A stretch of DNA of 9,408 nt, taken from Actinomycetota bacterium. GTDB taxonomy: Bacteria; Actinomycetota; CADDZG01; WHSQ01. Shown in pieces: positions 5,838 through 9,408 of this stretch. The notes beneath the pieces were generated by a model. That model had not been told where the DNA came from, searched no databases, and saw nothing but the letters and a program-made list of their open reading frames with translations. The first letter of the stretch is position 1. Every line of letters starts with the position of its first letter. A program made the position numbers and the translations under genes. The stretch lies in the NCBI GenBank assembly GCA_013695055.1, contig JACDBF010000319.1, positions 1 through 9,408 of the forward strand, written 5' to 3'.

Positions 5838-6581
5838 ATGTTCACCATTGCAGTGAGAGACGAATTACGTGAGCGCGTCCTGGAGATGGCGCGAGAAGAC
5901 CGGCGAGTGGTGGCGGCCGCCGAGGTTGGATCACTTGCTTTTGGTGAAGGCGACCGGTGGTCCGACATCGATCTGACCTTCGCGGTCGGTGATGCAGTTG
6001 GTGTCGCCAAGGTTCTCGATGACTGGGCCTCGACGTTGGTGGAGGAGTTCGGCGCTATCGAATTGTTTGACCTCACCGTGGGACCAAGCATCTACCGGGT
6101 ATTCATGTTTCCCGATTGCTTGCAGCTAGACCTTTCTTTCACTTCCGCCTCTGCATTCACACCGACGAGCCCCAGATTCCGCCTCATTTTTGGACAGGCG
6201 GACGAGGTGCAACTGCCTGAGCCCCCAGCTGCCGCTGGGCTGCTTGGCTGGGCGGTCTTGTATGCGCGACATGCGCGCGTATGCATTGAACGTGGGCTCT
6301 GGTGGCAGGCGGAGCACTGCGTCTCTAGCATGCGCCAATATGCCCTCAGCTTCGCCTGTCGTCGGCGCGATCTCCCAGCTAGTTACGGGAGGGGAGTCGA
6401 TCGGCTCCCATCTGATGTTCGTCACCGATTCACCTCATCGTTGGTGCTGGCGTTCGAGCCGGACGCGCTGAAGGAAGCGCTGAAGGATTGTGTCGCTGCT
6501 CTCTCCGCAGAGTGCGCGGAAGACGCTGAGATCGACCAGGCAATCAGCGACCGTCTTTTGGACACCGTTGCCGGTATCTGA
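5838..6581 (+). CDS. Nucleotidyltransferase-domain protein (pol-beta fold, aminoglycoside adenylyltransferase-like)
   Basis: The frame is open far upstream, but homology-like sequence begins at ATG 5838, preceded by GAGAGG (5823-5828), giving 247 residues. The N-terminal domain has the nucleotidyltransferase signature G31-S32-L-A-F-G, then W41-S-D43-I-D45-L. D98 in L-Q-L-D-L-S-F is the likely third metal-binding carboxylate. These three acids bind two Mg2+ ions and transfer a nucleotide to a hydroxyl. Residues about 135-245 form a helical domain with R-H-A-R, G-L-W-W-Q-A-E-H and a conserved-looking Y183-G-R-G-V-D-R-L-P. The plan resembles actinobacterial 'nucleotidyltransferase domain-containing protein' entries that are distant relatives of aminoglycoside nucleotidyltransferases. 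The substrate is unknown and resistance should not be assumed. The protein is cytosolic and stands alone between the 5703-5730 hairpin and the tRNA fragment. Confidence 0.8.
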   Translation: MFTIAVRDELRERVLEMAREDRRVVAAAEVGSLAFGEGDRWSDIDLTFAVGDAVGVAKVLDDWASTLVEEFGAIELFDLTVGPSIYRVFMFPDCLQLDLSFTSASAFTPTSPRFRLIFGQADEVQLPEPPAAAGLLGWAVLYARHARVCIERGLWWQAEHCVSSMRQYALSFACRRRDLPASYGRGVDRLPSDVRHRFTSSLVLAFEPDALKEALKDCVAALSAECAEDAEIDQAISDRLLDTVAGI

Positions 6582-6605
6582 ATCACTCTCGCCGCTATCT
6601 GAATC
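6575..6605 (+). repeat. Short direct repeat at the end of the nucleotidyltransferase gene
   Basis: TATCTGAATC occurs at 6575-6584, spanning the TGA stop, and again at 6596-6605. The period is 21 bases and the flanking CCGG/CCGC is similar. It looks like a small local duplication of the gene's 3' end. Confidence 0.6.
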
Positions 6606-6808
6606 TCCTCAAGCTGTGGCGGGGCATCCCGGGTCGCCGTGAGTCAGGGTTTGAACCGTTCCATGGCTGCTTCCGCTCGGTTCTTTCGCGCACACGCTGT
6701 TGCATTTTCTGCTGCATCCAGCGCTTTTGCTTTCGGCGGTCGAACAGGTGTTCCTCTGGCGAGATAGCGCGCTGACCAGGGATTTTCGTGACCAGGACAC
6801 TTATCTAG
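6606..6808. other. Gene-poor gap between the nucleotidyltransferase gene and the tRNA fragment
   Basis: No ORF here has a believable start, RBS and codon pattern. On the minus strand one frame from about 6806 down to 6593 is open and reads like a basic, Gln-rich helix (S-P-E-E-H-L-F-D-R-R-K-Q-K-R-W-M-Q-Q-K), with a mildly GC-rich third position. It has no ATG, GTG or TTG near its beginning. It could be a gene relic or chance, so I do not call it as a gene. Confidence 0.4.
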
Positions 6809-6852
6809 CGCGCCCGGAGGGATTCGAACCCCCGACCCTCGGATTAGAAGTC
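6809..6852 (-). tRNA. 3' half of tRNA-Arg(UCU): likely integration (att) site
   Basis: On the minus strand the order is anticodon loop C-T-T-C-T-A-A (6844-6850, anticodon TCT), 3' side of the anticodon stem TCCGA, variable bases, T-arm GGGGG-TTCGAAT-CCCTC (one G-U pair), the 3' acceptor strand CGGGCGC and discriminator G. CTA rather than CCA follows. Upstream of the loop the sequence (GCAGA) cannot pair fully with TCCGA, and no D-arm or 5' acceptor strand is present. The gene is therefore a 3' half only and cannot make a tRNA. Such halves, breaking at the anticodon stem-loop, are left where tyrosine-recombinase elements insert into tRNA genes. In this orientation the element lies to the right and the intact tRNA-Arg is expected beyond 9408. 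Confidence 0.85.
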
Positions 6853-6971
6853 TGCTCGGCGGCCTTTTCGTCACTTCGCAATGCTTCGCGTAAGTGGGTG
6901 GATTCCCTTGGGGGGCAAGGGTTGTGGGCCTTCAATGTTTCGCGTTGACCCCCCGTTGATTCGCGTCCTCG

Positions 6972-7013
6972 TGTTCACCGATTGTTCACCTCTTTCGGTA
7001 CGACCTGTACGAC
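6972..7013 (+). repeat. Two pairs of short tandem direct repeats, possible arm-type integrase sites
   Basis: TGTTCACC occurs at 6972-6979 and 6983-6990 (period 11), and GTACGAC at 6998-7004 and 7007-7013 (period 9). The cluster lies 120-160 bases inside the tRNA scar. Arm-type sites for tyrosine integrases or excisionases typically occur as such helical-phase repeats near att cores. The repeats are seen; the role is inferred. Confidence 0.4.
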
Positions 7014-7044
7014 TCCCCACAATCACTGGTCTAAAAGCGGGGAG

Positions 7045-7063
7045 GGCTCGTGTCCGACCTCGA
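7045..7063 (+). repeat. First copy of a 19-bp perfect direct repeat
   Basis: GGCTCGTGTCCGACCTCGA is repeated exactly at 7454-7472, 409 bases away. This copy lies outside any gene, between the terminator of the minus-strand operon and the tRNA scar. Confidence 0.8.
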
Positions 7064-7079
7064 GTCGCGTTACGCGCGC

Positions 7080-7131
7080 AAAAGGAAGAGAGCCCCCAGC
7101 GGCCGGAGGTCTTTAAACCGCGGGGGCTCTC
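7080..7131 (-). terminator. Intrinsic terminator of the minus-strand operon
   Basis: GAGAGCCCCC (7088-7097) pairs with GGGGGCTCTC (7122-7131), and GCGG with CCGC inside, with one bulged A at 7098 and a 15-base loop, giving 14 base pairs. Read on the minus strand the stem is followed directly by TTCCTTTT (7080-7087), a fair T tract. It sits 70 bases after the last stop codon of the operon (7201), in the right orientation to end it. Confidence 0.8.
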
Positions 7132-7200
7132 GTATCGGCCAGGGGGCGGAACGCGATTCGAGAGTGAGAAGGCTCGTAGCGCGTACCCGGCCGAATCTAG

Positions 7201-7629
7201 CTAGGGGGTCAGACTCCCCGGCATCGGTGGAGGAACCCCGCGCCTGCGTAGGCGTTTTTCGGCCGCTAGGCGCTCGTGGTAATCGGGGATGGCCGCGATG
7301 CGACGCCACTCGGTTTCGCGGGCGACGGCCTTACGCGCGCGCTCGGCAACAGGATCGGGCTCGCGCTCCGGCAAATCCTCAAAGCCTGGTGGCTGGATTA
7401 CCCGACCATCGGCTTTGTGGATCGGGCGCGCGTACACGGTCGGGATCATTTCTGGCTCGTGTCCGACCTCGACCAAAGCGTCGAAGAAGTCTGGCCCCGA
7501 CTCGCGACCAAAAAACGCGGAAGTACCCGCGCTCGCGAAGGCTCTCAAGAGGGAAACGCGCGAATGGGCGGGCAAGCTCGCGACGGCCGCCCCGATACGT
7601 CGCCAAGGGTGCAAGTGCGGGGGGCTCAC
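7201..7629 (-). CDS. Hypothetical protein, last gene of the minus-strand operon
   Basis: I choose GTG 7629, whose GTGA overlaps the stop of the upstream gene; an alternative GTG at 7644 adds five residues. This gives 142 residues. The N-terminus (1-40) is basic with short hydrophobic helices, the centre has F-F-G-R-E-S-G-P-D-F-F-D-A-L-V-E-V-G-H-E-P, and 75-98 is rich in Pro, Glu and Asp. The C-terminus is a charged helix (about 95-130, rich in Arg, Glu, Ala) ending R-R-R-G-V-P-P-P-M-P. There is no signal peptide, membrane segment or known catalytic motif. The tight coupling suggests a job tied to the HTH protein upstream. Part of the gene (7454-7472) is one copy of the 19-bp direct repeat. 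I do not recognise the family. Confidence 0.7.
   Translation of the reverse strand: MSPPHLHPWRRIGAAVASLPAHSRVSLLRAFASAGTSAFFGRESGPDFFDALVEVGHEPEMIPTVYARPIHKADGRVIQPPGFEDLPEREPDPVAERARKAVARETEWRRIAAIPDYHERLAAEKRLRRRGVPPPMPGSLTP
7454..7472 (+). repeat. Second copy of the 19-bp perfect direct repeat
   Basis: This copy matches 7045-7063 exactly and lies inside the 142-aa gene, where the minus strand encodes V-E-V-G-H-E-P. Sequence outside the 19 bases differs between the copies. Confidence 0.8.
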
Positions 7630-8132
7630 GAGGCAAACTCCCACCCGTCTATCGCGTCCGCGCAGGCTTGGGCTTCTTGGTTGCCATCGAGAGCGCGCAA
7701 TCGAGACGCGACTGCTTGGGCAACCCCTGGCCGGGATCGAAGCTCCGACGCGAAAACGCGCATTATCGCTATGAGCTCATCGCTGGCCTCTCCCGGCCGC
7801 GTGAGCGAAGCCAGGAATCGCAAAGTTTCTCGAGTTTCGCGCAGGGCCGAAACGGCGACTCGGTCATTGCCAGCTTTCTCGGCCTTTGTAAGCAACCGAG
7901 AGGCCGTTGAAACAAGATCCTCTACCTGTGCCCACAAACTATCTGCGCGCGCGTCCTCGCGGCTCTCACGGGCTCTCACGAGCTTTTCGGAGACGTGCGC
8001 TTTGTGTCGATCAATCGCCGACTTGGAGATACCGACCCGTCCCCCAACGTCCCTGACGGATGAGCCGTCAACTAGAGCCCGGTCGATTAGCTCGCGCTGC
8101 TCATGGGTGCAAGAAAGACAATGAAGGGCCAC
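7626..8132 (-). CDS. HTH protein with N-terminal Cys-x2-Cys (mobile-element type)
   Basis: The 168-residue protein starts at GTG 8132, overlapping the TAG of the upstream gene by one base (TAGTG). Residues 1-10 contain H4-C5-L-S-C8-T-H10, a possible small zinc site. Residues about 11-46 form a helix-turn-helix: E-Q-R-E-L-I-D-R-A-L, then S-S-V-R-D-V-G-G-R-V-G-I-S-K-S-A-I-D-R-H-K. This 'CxxC, RxxID, G-x-S-x-R-D-(I/V), G-(V/I)-S-K-S-(A/I)-x-R-H-(K/R)' pattern recurs in small DNA-binding proteins of actinobacterial phages and integrative elements, sometimes likened to terminase small subunits. The remainder is helical and charged (about 55-150), perhaps for oligomerisation. A tandem 10-bp repeat (7961-7980) lies within the gene. 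DNA binding is likely; the target and role (packaging, replication or regulation) are not known. Confidence 0.78.
   Translation of the reverse strand: MALHCLSCTHEQRELIDRALVDGSSVRDVGGRVGISKSAIDRHKAHVSEKLVRARESREDARADSLWAQVEDLVSTASRLLTKAEKAGNDRVAVSALRETRETLRFLASLTRPGEASDELIAIMRVFASELRSRPGVAQAVASRLRALDGNQEAQACADAIDGWEFAS
7961..7980 (+). repeat. 10-bp tandem repeat inside the HTH gene
   Basis: GGCTCTCACG is repeated twice without a gap, giving V-R-A-R-E-S-R-E on the minus strand. It is probably a replication-slippage duplication. Ten bases is not a multiple of three, so a gain or loss would break the gene. Confidence 0.7.
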
Positions 8133-8422
8133 TACTCGCCCTCGAGCTCGACGGTGCCAAGGCTCGGGGGCATGGCTTGCTCGACCGCTTCTTTTATGCG
8201 CCCGTCAAATCGCGCGTTCCGGCCATCGACGACGCCGTCCAAATAGCCAAGCAACCACGTGCGTCGTTCGTCGTCGGATTCGAGCGCGTTCTCGCACCCC
8301 TGAGCGATTCCGTTTACGAGCGCGGTCGTGGCGGCTTCGGCCCACTCGGCAAGCGAATCAACATCTTTCATCAACAAACCTGCGAACGCTTGTGCATCAA
8401 AGCCATCATCTAGGGGGGTCAT
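8132..8422 (-). CDS. 96-aa hypothetical protein, second gene of the operon
   Basis: It starts at ATG 8422, which shares ATGA with the stop of the ribbon-helix-helix gene, and ends at TAG 8134-8132, overlapping the next start. The 96 residues are acidic and mostly helical: D-A-Q-A-F-A-G-L-L-M-K-D-V-D-S-L-A-E-W-A-E-A-A-T at about 9-32, a negatively charged turn S-D-D-E-R-R at 49-54, and W56-L-L-G-Y-L-D-G-V-V-D-G at 56-67. There is no membrane segment, metal motif or enzymatic signature. The overlaps on both sides show it is translationally coupled in the operon. Its acidity beside two DNA-binding-type proteins makes a partner or accessory subunit plausible, but that is a guess. I do not recognise the family. 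Confidence 0.72.
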   Translation of the reverse strand: MTPLDDGFDAQAFAGLLMKDVDSLAEWAEAATTALVNGIAQGCENALESDDERRTWLLGYLDGVVDGRNARFDGRIKEAVEQAMPPSLGTVELEGE

Positions 8423-8670
8423 TGGCGGTAGACCTTGTCTGTCTCATCATTCGCGATGGCGGCCAAGCGGGCGACCTCGGCGTCATACCTCTTGCTCATC
8501 ACCGCGTCGAGGCCCTTGACATTGTCGCTTGTCAACTGACGTGCCAGGGCTTTAGCAACGTACGTGTTGACTGAAATGGCGCGCGATCCCGCTGCGGTTT
8601 TGATGAGCGCGTGAAGCGCGGCATCGAGTCTGACCGTTGTCGCCGTCCGGTGTGGCGTCACTGGCTTCAT
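8419..8670 (-). CDS. Ribbon-helix-helix DNA-binding protein (Arc/HicB/CopG-like)
   Basis: I prefer ATG 8670 (83 residues); GTG 8703 would add 11 residues and overlap the divergent gene. The sequence H5-x-x-R-T-A-T-T-V-R-L-D-A-A-L-H-A-L-I-K, a glycine turn, then S-V-N-T-Y-V-A-K-A-L-A-R-Q-L matches a ribbon-helix-helix fold. A short beta strand (T-T-V-R-L) pairs between two monomers to read DNA, followed by two helices with the N-T-Y turn motif. A charged tail (about 45-83) follows. This fold occurs in antitoxins, plasmid copy-control proteins and phage repressors. It heads the minus-strand operon and faces a divergent gene, so autoregulation of the 8670-8696 interval is likely. No toxin of a known family follows it, so a toxin-antitoxin call is not supported. 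Confidence 0.78.
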   Translation of the reverse strand: MKPVTPHRTATTVRLDAALHALIKTAAGSRAISVNTYVAKALARQLTSDNVKGLDAVMSKRYDAEVARLAAIANDETDKVYRQ

Positions 8671-8676
8671 AAGTAG

Positions 8677-8682
8677 AGTATC
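8677..8682 (-). promoter_or_regulatory. Probable -10 box of the minus-strand operon (leaderless start)
   Basis: On the minus strand GATACT ends six bases before ATG 8670, and there is no Shine-Dalgarno sequence. This favours a leaderless mRNA from ATG 8670 over the upstream GTG. A plus-strand TAGAGT (8674-8679) overlaps it and could serve the divergent gene, so one bound repressor could control both. Confidence 0.4.
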
Positions 8683-8695
8683 GGCAGAAACGCTC

Positions 8696-8986
8696 GTGCT
8701 CACTCATTTGGCCTCAACCGATCGAAGCAACGACGACGATGACCTTGCCTACACGGAGCGTCGCGTCCTTAATGTTCTGGGGCCTGAGGGCTCCGGCCTG
8801 AGCTACTCGCAGATAGGGGACAAGGCGGCGAGCGATGGCAAGGGAAAGCCTCTCAAGCGCACCACGATTCAGGCCGCCCTAGATGTGCTCAGCGATCAGA
8901 AACTAGCCGACGGCATAACAGGCTCTGGCCGCGAACCGAGCCTTTATTGGAGGACGGAATCGACCATACAAGGGAGCTTGAAATGA
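8696..8986 (+). CDS. Small winged-helix-like protein, divergent from the operon
   Basis: An open frame from GTG 8696 to TGA 8984-8986 encodes 96 residues. TTG 8708 is an alternative start and no RBS is seen for either. After an acidic N-terminus (S-N-D-D-D-D), residues about 18-86 look like a winged helix: L-A-Y-T-E-R-R-V-L-N-V-L, a turn, S-Y-S-Q-I-G-D-K-A-A-S, then T56-T-I-Q-A-A-L-D-V-L-S-D-Q-K-L-A-D-G as recognition helix. The wing is G-I-T-G-S-G-R-E-P-S-L-Y-W-R-T. Similar domains end many mobile-element primases and AAA+ ATPases ('...A-L-x-x-L-x-x-x-G...R...Y-W'). Here it stands alone, or is the tail of a larger lost gene. It may bind DNA for replication or regulation. Confidence in the start is low. 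Confidence 0.6.
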   Translation: MLTHLASTDRSNDDDDLAYTERRVLNVLGPEGSGLSYSQIGDKAASDGKGKPLKRTTIQAALDVLSDQKLADGITGSGREPSLYWRTESTIQGSLK

Positions 8987-9186
8987 GCACCAATCCAGGT
9001 GCCGGTGGTGCCAGTCTCTATAGACTGGCACCTAAAACCGGCAGCAACAGAAACAGGCAGCTAGAACTGGCACCAGGAGAACTCCCGGCTCAGCCAGACG
9101 ACTCCATCCGGTTGCTAATGATGCTTTCCCTGGCTCCGAAGAGACGCCACCCGCGGCCACCGGCTAAGCGTCCGGCAGCAGGTTGA
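8983..9186 (+). CDS. Doubtful 67-aa ORF after the winged-helix gene
   Basis: ATG 8983 overlaps the upstream stop (ATGA) and the frame runs to TGA 9184-9186. The product is basic and rich in Pro, Ala and Leu, with two L-A-P segments encoded by the repeated CTGGCACC, and no recognisable domain. The coding signal is mixed: after about 9110 the other two frames look more gene-like (see findings). Coupling by ATGA is the only positive evidence, and the ORF contains a strong palindrome. It may be non-coding regulatory DNA or a decayed gene. Confidence 0.3.
   Translation: MSTNPGAGGASLYRLAPKTGSNRNRQLELAPGELPAQPDDSIRLLMMLSLAPKRRHPRPPAKRPAAG
8998..9074 (+). repeat. Perfect palindrome and cluster of GGTGCC half-sites
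   Basis: GGTGCCAGTCT (9007-9017) and AGACTGGCACC (9022-9032) form a perfect 11-bp inverted repeat around CTAT. Extra half-sites are GGTGCC at 8998-9003 and CTGGCACC at 9067-9074. Four copies in 77 bases suggest a dimeric DNA-binding protein's operator or an origin-type iteron cluster. No T tract follows, so a terminator is less likely. Confidence 0.6.
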
Positions 9187-9242
9187 TTGGGTGAGGCGTT
9201 GGAACGACTGGGCTCTGGCCGTCGAGCCCGACCACGACAACC

Positions 9243-9408
9243 TTATATAGAGGGTTCACCCTTAGGGGTACCTCTAGGCCCCGAGGGCAAGCGTCCCGCC
9301 CCTACGGCGAGGGCAGTCTCGTACTCGTGGGCGGTGATCCGCACGACACTCATTTCAAAGTCCGCCGTGGCGTTCGCTGCTGGGTCGATGTGCGCCAGGA
9401 CCGTCTCC
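9243..9408 (-). CDS. C-terminal end of an unidentified protein (partial)
   Basis: On the minus strand a frame entering from the right edge stays open for 54 codons to TAA 9245-9243. It reads E-T-V-L-A-H-I-D-P-A-A-N-A-T-A-D-F-E, then M-S-V-V-R-I-T-A-H-E-Y-E-T-A-L-A-V-G-A-G, then a Gly/Pro-rich tail. The third codon positions are strongly GC-rich, unlike the opposite strand, which supports real coding. An internal ATG in F-E-M-S-V could be a start of a very short gene, but the codons before it look equally coding. I do not recognise the family. It converges on the plus-strand genes and is presumably part of the element. Confidence 0.5.
   Translation of the reverse strand, partial: ETVLAHIDPAANATADFEMSVVRITAHEYETALAVGAGRLPSGPRGTPKGEPSI

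Larger units (their letters stand above)
6853..7079. other. Left-end region of the element, no gene
   Basis: No ORF here looks genuine. The stretch holds short repeats described separately, a C-run flanked by GTTGA copies (about 6943-6956), and the first copy of a 19-base direct repeat. Its position just inside the tRNA scar fits an integrase-binding region. Confidence 0.5.

Noticed and set aside
6644..6874. Minus-strand ORF with S-G-V-R-I-P-P-G-A
   Set aside because: Again a translated tRNA 3' half fused to flanking sequence; not a protein.
6700..6948. Plus-strand ORF reading R-P-E-G-F-E-P-P-T-L-G-L-E
   Set aside because: That peptide is the familiar translation of the antisense strand of a tRNA 3' half; the ORF spans the tRNA fragment and has no RBS.
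7050..8124. Long plus-strand ORFs (282 and 286 aa), rich in Arg and Ser
   Set aside because: They lie antisense to the overlapping minus-strand operon, have low-complexity Arg/Ser composition and no RBS; GC-rich shadows.
8419..8703. Toxin-antitoxin pair headed by the ribbon-helix-helix protein
   Set aside because: The adjacent 96-aa protein has no RelE, HicA, MazF, PIN or other toxin motif, and the operon has four genes; the evidence is insufficient.
1..9408. CRISPR array, rRNA, insertion sequence ends
   Set aside because: I found no regularly spaced repeats, no rRNA-like sequence and no transposase or terminal inverted repeats in the window.

Overview
The window reads as a high-GC actinobacterial chromosome segment with the left edge of an integrated element. 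Support comes from the GC-rich coding pattern, frequent GTG and TTG starts, several probable leaderless starts, and protein types common in Actinobacteria (two-TM membrane protein, two-domain multicopper oxidase, TMEM175-type channel). This assignment is inference; there is no rRNA or other taxonomic marker here.

Left part (1-6581), chromosomal. It begins with the 3' end of an SRPBCC/AHSA1-like gene (to 191). Next come a two-TM membrane protein (308-940) and a membrane-anchored copper protein (1135-2469) that joins a complete type-1-copper cupredoxin domain to a complete two-domain multicopper oxidase. A calcineurin-like metallophosphoesterase (2518-3270) faces a convergent alanine dehydrogenase/PNT-family gene (3375-4535, minus) that looks like N5-(carboxyethyl)ornithine synthase. 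Divergent from that gene is a TMEM175/DUF1211 potassium-channel-type gene (4689-5265) broken by a one-base frameshift near 4971. Then come a 29-residue single-TM microprotein (5398-5487), a degraded fragment of an ssb-like gene (about 5511-5682) followed by a strong hairpin, and a pol-beta-fold nucleotidyltransferase (5838-6581). The genes look like independent housekeeping or stress functions; the one plausible functional pair is the two-TM protein with the copper oxidase.

Boundary (6582-7080). There is no convincing protein gene. At 6809-6852 lies the 3' half of a tRNA-Arg(UCU) on the minus strand, from anticodon loop to discriminator base, without its 5' half. This is the classic scar of tyrosine-recombinase integration into a tRNA gene. 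Its orientation places the element to the right and predicts an intact tRNA-Arg beyond the right edge. Two pairs of short tandem repeats (6972-7013) lie where arm-type integrase sites would be expected.

Right part (7080-9408), element. A compact minus-strand operon reads ribbon-helix-helix protein > 96-aa unknown > Cys-containing HTH protein > 142-aa unknown. Every junction overlaps (ATGA, TAGTG, GTGA), and the operon ends in a good intrinsic terminator at 7080-7131. Divergent from it is a small winged-helix-like gene (8696-8986), followed by a dubious small ORF containing a perfect 11-bp palindrome and repeated GGTGCC half-sites. The window closes with the C-terminus of an unidentified minus-strand gene. 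No integrase, replicase or cargo gene is visible; these would lie to the right. The four-gene operon is the best candidate for something undescribed, but its function cannot be read from sequence alone.
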